Origin: Aquiflexum sp. TKW24L
GTDB lineage: Bacteria > Bacteroidota > Bacteroidia > Cytophagales > Cyclobacteriaceae
DNA length: 46,410 nt
Assembly: GCF_023502205.1 (NCBI RefSeq)
Contig: NZ_JAMFLG010000036.1
Span: 1 to 46,410 of the forward strand
Reading direction: 5' to 3'
Shown: one piece after another, positions 17,035 to 24,523 of the stretch
Position numbering within the stretch: position 1 is the stretch's first letter
Layout: each line of letters starts with the position of its first letter
Position numbers and translations under genes: made by a program
The notes under the pieces: model-generated
The model's database searches: none
What the model was told of the DNA's origin: nothing
What the model saw: only the letters and a program-made list of their open reading frames with translations

Positions 17035-17454
17035 TTATCCCCCCGCCTTGATATAAATCCAGCCAGCTTCCTGCTTCATAACAAGTTCGAGGATGGCGGC
17101 AGGGACGAATCCCGCCAGTGGCAGAAACTGCTCTTTCTTCATTTCCCTTTGTTTTAGGGTATTTTCGCAGATAACAAATACCACTCCTTTATCTGTTAAT
17201 TTTTGTAAGTCCATTTCGAAAGGATTGTCAGTCTTGCGGAGTAAATCTATCCCCATACCATGTGTGACCACTTCGATTTTGGCATTAGGAGCTGCGGTCA
17301 ACACATTGTTGAGTTGACGGATAAATTTTTTGTGGACCTCCTGTTCACCATCCGTCAGTTGGTAGAGGATTTTATGTTCTGCGGTGGATACTACCTGCGC
17401 CGAAGCGGATACAGTAAACAATACCAATAAGAGTAAAGTGAAGGAAGTGCGCAT
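17035..17454 (-). CDS. Exported DsrE/DsrF-like sulfur-relay-type protein
   Basis: A 139-aa protein with a Sec signal peptide cleaved after SASA (around residue 19), which puts it in the periplasm. The rest is a DsrE-like alpha/beta fold with the central strand VVFVICENTLKQ; C96 occupies the position of the family's conserved cysteine. It ends AGWIYIKAGG, the typical DsrE C-terminal strand. Cytoplasmic DsrE proteins carry persulfide; the role of exported forms is unclear. It lies 72 bp downstream of a TonB receptor gene on the same strand and is probably co-transcribed with it. Confidence 0.82.
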   Translation of the reverse strand: MRTSFTLLLLVLFTVSASAQVVSTAEHKILYQLTDGEQEVHKKFIRQLNNVLTAAPNAKIEVVTHGMGIDLLRKTDNPFEMDLQKLTDKGVVFVICENTLKQREMKKEQFLPLAGFVPAAILELVMKQEAGWIYIKAGG

Positions 17455-17526
17455 ATTTTTTTCTGTTAAGTTACCGATTTGGTGGATGTAAATAAGTGAG
17501 TTGAGTCACGTCAAGCTTTTAAATAT

Positions 17527-19944
17527 TCAAAAATTTACCATCAAACTCAAGATAAAATTCCTACCGGGGGCAGCAATTCCTGAACTGTAAGTCCTAAACC
17601 TGACATCAGTAATATTTTCAAATCCCGTGCTGAAGGTCAAATGCTTATGTGCTTGATACATTCCTTTTAGGTTCAACGTTACCCAAGAAGGACTATATGG
17701 ATTTCCATTGGCATCGATGGCATACAATTCAGGTTTTCCTCTTTCTTCAAGCGGAAGTTGTTCAAACGAAAATCCTCCTGAATATTCGGAAAATACCTGC
17801 ACTGTCAATTTTTCTTTTTTGAATTCTAACCTGCTCACCCCAAAGGTAGGAGGAGCATGGCGTGAGGGGCTTTGACTTCGGTTATCCATTTCCTCCGTTC
17901 CTTTTTGAATGTTTAATCTTGAGGAAAAAGTCAGGTGCATCGGCAATTTGATTTCTAAAGCAGCCTGAAGCCCGATGATTCTCACAAATGCAGCATTTTG
18001 TAATGCCAACACTTTGCTCAATTCCCCATCATAAATGATGCTGTCCTGACCGTTGAGGGTAAAGTCCCGCCTGACGAGTGCATTGTCCAGATAGGTGTAG
18101 TAAGCGGTAAGGTCTATCATCATCCAATCCCCAAAAACCTTTCCTACGTTTGCCTCCAAATTATAAGCATATTCTGCCAGAAGATTAGGATTTGGTACCA
18201 TGACGGTACCCGGTTCGGAGTCAAAAACTTTCCCAATATCATCCACATTCGGTGATCGGAATCCGGTGGAGGCATTGAGATGAACTGTCCAGTTAGATGC
18301 CGGTGTATACACCCAACCAGTACTTGCGGTGAGCGCTCCCTCCCTATTTTCACTTTGCTCAAAGGGGAAGGGATAAAAATCCAGGTTATTGCTGAAGTCA
18401 GCATTCAGTCCAAAGTAATTATACCTCAGCCCAGCCTGGATCAAAGATTTTGAGGAAATTTTCTTTTGGTAAGTACCATAGGCAGCATAGGATTTCCATG
18501 TTGCATCAGGATATCTAGCAGGACCCACAGAAATTTCCCCAGTATTGATGTTCTCATCTGATCCGATGGATAGGACGTCATTTTGGACTAGCTCAAGGCC
18601 ATAAAAAAGCTTGGCGTTTTTTGGGAATGCTTTCAAAAAATCTAGGTTGGCGGAATAGGCCACGACATCCTCGGTTCTCGTTCGGCGAATTGGATCGTTG
18701 AAATTCCTGTCGATCCTACTTTCTTCAAATTTTTGAATGGCAAGATTTAAAGTCACCTGATCAAAGGCTTTTGAATCAGAGGTATGGGAAATCTTGAGGT
18801 GGTTCATCATCCAAGACTGCGGCCCATATTTCCACTCGGCACTGCTTGGCTGACCGTTTGGCCTTAAGCGTATCAACCTGTCATACCTCGAAAAAGTGGA
18901 AGTTTCTGAATAATGGAAGCCGTATTGAAAATCCCATTTTTCATTGGGAGAAAACCTGATTTTCTGCATCAGGTTGAGTTGGCTGTAATCTGAAGGAACC
19001 TGGATAGTTGGATTGGGATTTTTAACCAAAAGGTCTTGGTTGTTTTGGGTAACCACATAAGTTGGCCTTAAGAACTCCTCCGGACCGCGGCTTCCCATCT
19101 TAAGGTCTCCAAAATTATGGTTGCTGAAACTGCTTACTCCTGCCCATTTTTTTTTTCCATATTTTAAGTGAACATGTCCCGTTTTTTCCTTATTGGCGGT
19201 GCTTGTTCGGAGGGTGACATTTCCCGAAAGATTTGTTTTTTCAGAGTTTGAAAGTTGGGCCTGAAGGGTCTGAAAACTCATCACGGCACCGATCGCATCG
19301 CTGCCATAGATGATCGATCCCGGCCCAAAAAACACCTCTGTACTTTCGGTGGCAAATGGATCTAAGGAGATGACATTGTGGAGGTTGCCACTTCTAAAAA
19401 TGGCTGTATTCATTCTCACTCCATCTATGGTGTAGAGCAACCTGTTGGTCGAAAATCCTCTGATCATGGGGCTTCCACCTCCCTGTTGGCTCTTTTGGAC
19501 AAAAACTTCACCTGAGATGGCCAACAAGTCTGCTGCGGTTTGGGGATTGAGGAGATTTCTTTCTTCTGTGGTGATGCTTGTAATCCTTGCAGGAATTTCC
19601 TGACGTGATTGGCTCCATCGGGTAGCCGAGACAACTGCTTGCTGAAGGGTGATTTCAGAAGGAGTGAGGTAAACCTGAAAACCACTATTTTCAAGTTGGC
19701 TATAGCTTCGGGTAATAGGAATATAACCAAAAAGCCTGATGTCTATTTTTTCCTGACCTTTGAAGAAGCTTATATTGGCCTCCCCCTGCTCATTGGATTG
19801 GACCATCAGTTTGGATTTTGGGGAGGAAATAGTGACAAATTCCAACCCCATCTCTGAACCCGACTCCCTGATGGTTAGAATCTGTCCAAAGGCAATTGTG
19901 CCCAACTGAAATAAAATCAAAATCAACAACCCTGTCCTGAGCAT
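17527..19944 (-). CDS. TonB-dependent outer-membrane receptor (heme/siderophore type)
   Basis: An 805-aa receptor. The signal peptide (about 1-20) is followed by a carboxypeptidase-regulatory-like beta-sandwich (about 22-95) and a plug domain. The plug contains SPMIRGFSTNRLLYTIDGVRM and FGPGSIIYGSDAIGAV. The rest is a 22-strand-type barrel ending in an aromatic (SLMVNF). The plug signature resembles hemoglobin/lactoferrin/transferrin-type and related catecholate receptors, so iron or heme uptake is likely. It starts at 19942-19944 and is separated from the upstream flavoprotein gene by a strong terminator. The DsrE gene follows, an uncommon partner. Confidence 0.9.
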   Translation of the reverse strand: MLRTGLLILILFQLGTIAFGQILTIRESGSEMGLEFVTISSPKSKLMVQSNEQGEANISFFKGQEKIDIRLFGYIPITRSYSQLENSGFQVYLTPSEITLQQAVVSATRWSQSRQEIPARITSITTEERNLLNPQTAADLLAISGEVFVQKSQQGGGSPMIRGFSTNRLLYTIDGVRMNTAIFRSGNLHNVISLDPFATESTEVFFGPGSIIYGSDAIGAVMSFQTLQAQLSNSEKTNLSGNVTLRTSTANKEKTGHVHLKYGKKKWAGVSSFSNHNFGDLKMGSRGPEEFLRPTYVVTQNNQDLLVKNPNPTIQVPSDYSQLNLMQKIRFSPNEKWDFQYGFHYSETSTFSRYDRLIRLRPNGQPSSAEWKYGPQSWMMNHLKISHTSDSKAFDQVTLNLAIQKFEESRIDRNFNDPIRRTRTEDVVAYSANLDFLKAFPKNAKLFYGLELVQNDVLSIGSDENINTGEISVGPARYPDATWKSYAAYGTYQKKISSKSLIQAGLRYNYFGLNADFSNNLDFYPFPFEQSENREGALTASTGWVYTPASNWTVHLNASTGFRSPNVDDIGKVFDSEPGTVMVPNPNLLAEYAYNLEANVGKVFGDWMMIDLTAYYTYLDNALVRRDFTLNGQDSIIYDGELSKVLALQNAAFVRIIGLQAALEIKLPMHLTFSSRLNIQKGTEEMDNRSQSPSRHAPPTFGVSRLEFKKEKLTVQVFSEYSGGFSFEQLPLEERGKPELYAIDANGNPYSPSWVTLNLKGMYQAHKHLTFSTGFENITDVRFRTYSSGIAAPGRNFILSLMVNF

Positions 19945-20044
19945 TCTTTTAAAAATTCGCTCGGGAAGTTAGAGAACTTTTGAAAAATAAGAAGGGGATT
20001 TTATGTGAATGACCGTCAAGGAGAGATGCCTCCTTATAAATAAA

Positions 20045-20071
20045 GATGGCCCGGTGTCTCTCCGGGCCATC
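20045..20071 (-). terminator. Terminator of the sulfide:quinone oxidoreductase-like gene
   Basis: GATGGCCCGG (20045-20054) pairs with CCGGGCCATC (20062-20071) around a 7-nt loop. Read on the minus strand, the stem is followed by TTTATTTAT. It lies 4 bp past the flavoprotein stop codon. Confidence 0.88.
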
Positions 20072-20075
20072 CTAA

Positions 20076-21338
20076 TCAGGCTCTTCCTCGTAGCATCATG
20101 TCCCAATACATTCTTGGGAGCACGTATTTTTTGAGGAGCCACATACTGTATTGCTCTTTTGAGGTATCCACAAATCTAGAGATAAGCGGGTCACTGTCTC
20201 TGACGTTGTCATATTTGAATTCTGCCAAAACCATTTTGCTATAACCCGTCACCAAAGGGCAGGAAGAATAGCCCTCATATTTCAATTCGCCAACCTTTTT
20301 GGTTTTCATCAGGTGAAGCAAATTTCCTACGACGACAGGAGCTTGCTTTCTCACGGCTGCACCTGTTTTGGCTGTCGGCAATGCAGCTACATCACCTAAG
20401 GAAAAGACATTGGGGAATCTCAGGTGCTGAAGCGTATTGATGTCTACATCTACCCAACCTTTGCTAGGTCCTTCTTTCATAGATACGGGAGAGTTTCTCA
20501 CAAAATCCGGTGCCTGCTGCGGTGGAGCAATGTGCAGCATGTCATATTTAATGGTAATATCAGATTCTCCTGTAACCTGTTCGCCAACCTTATCTACTAA
20601 GGACTGCGCACATTGAGCGAAATTCTCATGGGTATACCTGAAGGTGATTTCCTGCTTTGCTCCGTCTATTTTGACCGGGGCATAGAATGTTTTGAGAATG
20701 ATATCCCTGTCAATGATGATTTTGTTCAATGTCTTTGCAAAATCTGGAACTCCAAAGATTACTGTCCCGGGAGTGGCAAAGACCACATTGGTTTTGTCCC
20801 TCACTCCGGATTTTCTGAAATATTCCTCAGCGAGGTACATGATTTTCTGTGGCGCTCCCCCACATTTGATGGGAGTGGTAGGTTGGGTAAAAATCGCATT
20901 GCCACCTTTGAAATTCTTCAATACTTCCCAAGTATGGTTTGGATTGGTATAATTGCTACACACTACTCCTTTGTCCATCACTTCTGAAAGCCCCGGGAGC
21001 AATTCTGGAGCCATGATCAGACCTGGAGCCAACACCAAAAAATCATAAGTCAAATCACCTGACTTTACTGTTTTTACGGTATTTTTTTCGGGGTTCAGAT
21101 CGGTGGCTTTGTCTTTGATCCAAGTGACACCTTTTGGGATATACCTAGCTTCTGACCGCTCTGTGTCCTCAAACTTGTAGGTTCCGGCACCCACCAAAGT
21201 CCAGGCAGGCTGGTAATAGTGTTTTTCAGAAGGTTCAAGAATGGCTATTTGAAGATTTTTATCTTTATTTCTGAGTTGTGCAGCAACTGTAATGCCGGCA
21301 GTGCCTCCTCCTATGATCAATATCTGATAGTGGCCCAT
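20076..21338 (-). CDS. Sulfide:quinone oxidoreductase-like flavoprotein
   Basis: A 420-aa FAD enzyme beginning MGHYQILIIGGGTAG, the dinucleotide-binding fold. A second FAD motif is FPNVFSLGDVAALPT. Two cysteines sit in SQR-like contexts: C159 in IKCGGAPQK and C360 in YSSCPLVTGY, the pair expected to form the polysulfide-bearing redox site. The C-terminus (YVLPRMYWDMMLRG) is amphipathic and suits peripheral membrane attachment. It would oxidise sulfide at the inner membrane and pass electrons to menaquinone. It most resembles type II (mitochondrial-like) SQR by layout. It is monocistronic, with a CRP/FNR-type site upstream and a strong terminator downstream. Confidence 0.9.
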   Translation of the reverse strand: MGHYQILIIGGGTAGITVAAQLRNKDKNLQIAILEPSEKHYYQPAWTLVGAGTYKFEDTERSEARYIPKGVTWIKDKATDLNPEKNTVKTVKSGDLTYDFLVLAPGLIMAPELLPGLSEVMDKGVVCSNYTNPNHTWEVLKNFKGGNAIFTQPTTPIKCGGAPQKIMYLAEEYFRKSGVRDKTNVVFATPGTVIFGVPDFAKTLNKIIIDRDIILKTFYAPVKIDGAKQEITFRYTHENFAQCAQSLVDKVGEQVTGESDITIKYDMLHIAPPQQAPDFVRNSPVSMKEGPSKGWVDVDINTLQHLRFPNVFSLGDVAALPTAKTGAAVRKQAPVVVGNLLHLMKTKKVGELKYEGYSSCPLVTGYSKMVLAEFKYDNVRDSDPLISRFVDTSKEQYSMWLLKKYVLPRMYWDMMLRGRA

Positions 21339-21392
21339 GGATATTTTGGTTTTGTATACGATAAAAGTAGTATTCTGAAAAAATGGAAACAG

Positions 21393-21404
21393 TGATTTTA
21401 ATCA
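21393..21404. promoter_or_regulatory. CRP/FNR-type site upstream of the SQR-like gene
   Basis: TGATTTTAATCA fits TGAT-N4-ATCA, and the flanking G and C extend the symmetry to GTGAT/ATCAC. It lies 54-66 bp before the SQR-like start. On the minus strand TACTTTTA (21362-21369), one base off the TAnnTTTG -7 element, is centred about 33 bp downstream. That places the site near -41, a class II activator position. Confidence 0.55.
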
Positions 21405-21475
21405 CATTTATTCCATGTTCTAAAAAAATTAAAATAATCAAAAACCGAATTTGGTTTGGTAAAGGGTAGGGATTT

Positions 21476-21952
21476 TTAATACAATGATTTGTTGTCAAGC
21501 AATTCCCATTCCTTGAAAACCTTTTTGGCGGCTTCCTTAGAAAGTTGGGAAAAAGGAATTTTCCTTTCATTCAAAGGCAACTCCAATTCCTCATAGATAA
21601 ACTGGTCATCAAATCCCACTGCGGCTGCATCCTTTTTGGTATTGGCAAAAAACACCCTCTCAGGTCTCGCCCAATAGATAGCGCCCAAGCACATGGGGCA
21701 GGGTTCACAGGAAGTGTAAAGGTCACACCCTTCCAATTGGAAACTCCCGAGGTTTTTGCAGGCATCCCGGATAGCGACGATTTCGGCGTGGGCTGTCGGA
21801 TCTTTGGTATCGAGGACGGAGTTACAGCCTTGGCCTACTACCTTTCCGTCTTTTACGATAACACAGCCAAATGGACCGCCTTTCCCCTGGATCATCCCCG
21901 AACGGGACAAGTCAATGGCCATTTTCATGTATTTTTGGTGGATTTTTTCCAT
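21476..21952 (-). CDS. guaD: Guanine deaminase (cytidine-deaminase fold)
   Basis: A 158-aa deaminase with the zinc site H55-A-E57 and PCPMC (C85, C88); E57 is the catalytic proton shuttle. The segment around LYTSCEPCPMCLGAIYWARP, the GFDDQFIYEEL region and a C-terminal helix ending KSLY match the Bacillus-type GuaD rather than tRNA adenosine deaminase. It converts guanine to xanthine in purine salvage or catabolism, in the cytoplasm. It is on the same strand as the SQR-like gene but 137 bp away, with a separate promoter signal between them, so co-transcription is unlikely. Confidence 0.88.
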   Translation of the reverse strand: MEKIHQKYMKMAIDLSRSGMIQGKGGPFGCVIVKDGKVVGQGCNSVLDTKDPTAHAEIVAIRDACKNLGSFQLEGCDLYTSCEPCPMCLGAIYWARPERVFFANTKKDAAAVGFDDQFIYEELELPLNERKIPFSQLSKEAAKKVFKEWELLDNKSLY

Positions 21953-21975
21953 GGGGATTTTTTTAAGTACTAATT

Positions 21976-22238
21976 ATCAAGAAGTAAGAACCGAGAAACG
22001 AGAAACGAGAGCCGAGATTTGGAGTCGCAGATGGCAGTCGCAGTGTGCAGTGATTTGGTTTACGTCTTGAGATCAGTTAACCAAATAACCATTAACCAAG
22101 TATCAAGTACTAAGTATCAAGTATCAAGAAGCGAGATCCGAGAGACGAGACATGGAGTAGCAGTTGGCAGTGGTTTGGTTTTGAGGATAAAGTATCAAGT
22201 ACCATGTATGAAGTACCAAGTATCAAGTATCAAGATAT
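21976..22238. repeat. Three heptad-phased arrays
   Basis: In 21976-22052 every seventh base starts a unit such as AACGAGA (21997 and 22004). In 22097-22173 the units run CAAGTAT, CAAGTAC, TAAGTAT and so on, then CGAGANN, then GCAGTNG. In 22190-22238 AAGTATC and AAGTACC alternate. The first two blocks show the same drift from AAG words to GAG words to CAG words and are each followed by a TTTGGTTT word, so they look like degenerate copies of one 121-bp unit. Confidence 0.8.
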
Positions 22239-22269
22239 AACAATAGGAAATTAAGGATCCGACTTCGAC

Positions 22270-22315
22270 CTGGTATCAGTTAACCAAATAACCAATTAAC
22301 CCAATAACCAATTAA
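22270..22315. repeat. AACCAATT-type array, about 8-bp period
   Basis: Successive 8-mers such as AACCAAAT, AACCAATT and AACCCAAT in register. The same words recur at 29730-29790 and 31590-31650. Confidence 0.6.
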
Positions 22316-22367
22316 CCATTGCTCCTATTTCCCGATGCCTGGACTCGATAACAATGACAACCTGACA

Positions 22368-22412
22368 ACAATTACAACCACTACAACAATTACAACCACT
22401 ACAACAATTACA
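22368..22412. repeat. ACAATTACA/ACCACTACA alternating 9-mers
   Basis: Five 9-mers alternate ACAATTACA (22368, 22386, 22404) and ACCACTACA (22377, 22395), giving a perfect 18-bp tandem repeat of two and a half copies. A relative is at 46150-46176. Confidence 0.85.
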
Positions 22413-22444
22413 ACCAAATAACCATTAACCCAATAACCATCCCC

Positions 22445-23185
22445 TCACCCAATCCATTTATTCAAAAACTCCAAAAAGGTATCTTTGTAATTTTCGCTGA
22501 CGATAATTTGAGAGTTACCGATTTGAACCACATTCCTCGATACCGATTCAATATGGTCGAGGTTGATGATGAAGGAGCGGTGAACCCTCATAAAAGTATC
22601 TTCAGGCAATAAATCCTCCATGCTTTTCATACTTGTCAGGGACAGAAGGGGATTGGGTTTGTCCTTGAGGTGGACCTTCACATAGTCTTTATAGGCTTCT
22701 ATGTAGGTGATGTCTTTGAGCATCACTTTAACGAGTTGGTATTCGATCTTGAGAAATATATAATCTACCTGTTTTTCCGTCTCGACCTTTACTACGGAAT
22801 TTTTATTCTGATTTTCAAAAAACTGGTAGGCTTTGGTAGCGGCTTTCAAAAAATCCTCATAACTGAAAGGTTTGAGAAGATAATCCAAAGCATCTACTTT
22901 ATATCCTTCCACCGCAAATTGGTTGTAAGCGGTCGTGAATATGATTTTTGGTTTTTTGGAGGCCTTTTTCCCATCAAGAATCCTTGCCAATTCCATTCCC
23001 GAAAGGTCAGGCATCTGGATATCTAAAAAAATCAAGTCTACCTCATTTTGATTCACATAACCCAATGCCTGTATGGCGTTGTCAAATTTGGATTGCAGGC
23101 TTAGAAATGAAGTCTGTTCTATGAATTTGGCAACCAACTCCAAAGCCAATGGTTCATCGTCTACCGCAATGCAATTGATGGTCAT
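22445..23185 (-). CDS. LytTR-family response regulator
   Basis: A 246-aa two-component regulator. The receiver domain (1-120) has the acidic pocket D9/D10, phospho-acceptor D55 in FLDIQMPDLSG, the switch threonine in FTTAYNQ, and lysine in LLKPF. The C-terminal LytTR DNA-binding domain follows a linker and has IEAYKDYVKVHL and FMRVHRSFIINLDHIESV. Its start overlaps the 3' end of the kinase gene by 4 bp, a typical translationally coupled pair. It probably binds direct repeats near its target promoters; the divergent TonB receptor gene is the obvious candidate. Confidence 0.93.
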   Translation of the reverse strand: MTINCIAVDDEPLALELVAKFIEQTSFLSLQSKFDNAIQALGYVNQNEVDLIFLDIQMPDLSGMELARILDGKKASKKPKIIFTTAYNQFAVEGYKVDALDYLLKPFSYEDFLKAATKAYQFFENQNKNSVVKVETEKQVDYIFLKIEYQLVKVMLKDITYIEAYKDYVKVHLKDKPNPLLSLTSMKSMEDLLPEDTFMRVHRSFIINLDHIESVSRNVVQIGNSQIIVSENYKDTFLEFLNKWIG

Positions 23186-24255
23186 GAGAGGTTGAGTTTC
23201 AATGTAATCCTAAACTGGTTTTCAGCGTTTTCTTGGTCAATGTCCAATGTATATTTACCCGGATAGAGAAGATCTAGTCTTCTGATGGTATTGGTCATCC
23301 CAATCCCGCTTGCACTTCCTTCAGGCGTATTTTCTGTTGATTTGAATATCGTGTTTTCAGTATGCAATACAAGGTAGTTTTTCTCTCTTGAAAGTGAAAT
23401 AAGAATATTGCTTTCTTTTTGTGAACTGATGCCATGCTTGAAGCAGTTTTCTATAAAGGGCAAAAGAAGCATTGGGGCGATTTCCGCTTCTTCGATTTTT
23501 TCAGGAATCTGAAGATCCAATTTTACTTTGCCTGTAAGCCTCAGTTTCATCAATTCAATAAAATCCTTGATAAACTCATTTTCCTTGGTCAAAAGGGTCT
23601 GGTTTTTTTCAGTTTCATAGAGAACATACCGCATCATCCTACTCAACTTTAACAATGCTGTCTTTGCCTTTTCCACATCGATGTTGGTAAGTGCATAGAT
23701 ATTATTCAAGGTATTGAAAAAGAAATGGGGATTGATCTGGGCTTTGAGGTAGGAAAGCTCAGAATTGATTTGTTGCTGTTGTAATTCAAGCCTGACCTTT
23801 TCATCTGACTGCCATTTTTGCACTACAGCTATACTGGTGCTGATCCCTACTGCCAAAATAAAGATTAAGAAATTAAACATGTCATAGGAGTAATTTCTTC
23901 CCCTAGGTTTGTATGGTACGTCAGGTCTAAAGGCCTTATGCATCAGTTCCGACATATTGGTCCAATCGTCATATAATATAAAAATTGCGACATAAACAAT
24001 TCCCCCGAGCATGTTGAGTCCAACAAAAAGCGAAGTTTTGTTTTCAAACAAAAGCTTTGGAATCAGGTAAAAGAAATTGAAATAAAATGTAGCCACCAGA
24101 ATGGCAAACATCAAACCTTGCTTGATCCAGAATTCATCGGGACGCTCTACACCCGCAGCTAAAGGTGAGATCAAAAAAATGACTGAACCAAAAAAACTCC
24201 AACCCAAAATATGTATGAGCAGAGGTAAATTTTTCTTGAAGGTCATTCCAGGCAT
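23182..24255 (-). CDS. LytS/YehU-type sensor histidine kinase
   Basis: A 357-aa kinase. The N-terminus has four hydrophobic segments (within about 1-155) and no obvious ligand-binding domain. A coiled region then leads to the His_kinase motif INPHFFFNTLNNIYAL, with phospho-accepting H177. The ATPase N-box, LLPFIENCFKHGIS, and the G-box, GIGMTNTIRRL, follow. Two starts are possible, ATG 24253-24255 or 24244-24246; I keep the first. It is cotranscribed with the LytTR regulator and divergent from a TonB receptor gene, across a 268-bp gap. Confidence 0.92.
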   Translation of the reverse strand: MPGMTFKKNLPLLIHILGWSFFGSVIFLISPLAAGVERPDEFWIKQGLMFAILVATFYFNFFYLIPKLLFENKTSLFVGLNMLGGIVYVAIFILYDDWTNMSELMHKAFRPDVPYKPRGRNYSYDMFNFLIFILAVGISTSIAVVQKWQSDEKVRLELQQQQINSELSYLKAQINPHFFFNTLNNIYALTNIDVEKAKTALLKLSRMMRYVLYETEKNQTLLTKENEFIKDFIELMKLRLTGKVKLDLQIPEKIEEAEIAPMLLLPFIENCFKHGISSQKESNILISLSREKNYLVLHTENTIFKSTENTPEGSASGIGMTNTIRRLDLLYPGKYTLDIDQENAENQFRITLKLNLS

Positions 24256-24456
24256 ATTAGTGATTATTTGTAAATATCCCGTAAACTAAGAGAAAGTTGG
24301 GCGGTAAAACCACAACAATCTACCAATCAGGCGATTTGGTCGACGAAATGGAATATTTCAGGGTTAAGGTCCCGAAAAATCCCCAAATATGACTTCATCA
24401 GGTATTCTTTCCCTTTTGTCGATGCAATTTCACTCCCTATCTATTTGATTTTTATA

Positions 24457-24468
24457 TGATTTAAATCA
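24457..24468. promoter_or_regulatory. CRP/FNR-type palindrome upstream of a TonB receptor gene
   Basis: TGATTTAAATCA is a perfect 12-bp palindrome fitting TGAT-N4-ATCA. It ends 55 bp before the ATG at 24524. The same pattern at nearly the same distance precedes the SQR-like gene. No convincing -7 element was identified at the expected spacing. Confidence 0.5.
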
Positions 24469-24523
24469 GATATTCCTTTGTTGGGTAATCTGTCCAAAAG
24501 ACAAGCAGATTCAAAACAAAGAG

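Larger units (their letters stand above)
21953..22444. other. 492-bp intergenic region made almost wholly of short-period repeats
   Basis: No gene. From left to right it holds an 11-heptad block (21976-22052), a second 11-heptad block (22097-22173), a 7-heptad block (22190-22238), an approximately 8-bp AACCAATT-type array (22270-22315) and a 9/18-bp ACAATTACA array (22368-22412). TAACCATTAACCC-like words run up to the stop codon of the LytTR gene. Confidence 0.75.

Noticed and set aside
21976-22238. Heptad arrays as coding sequence
   Set aside because: A 7-bp period shifts frame each unit; the overlapping open frames reflect lack of stops in the words rather than a conserved protein.
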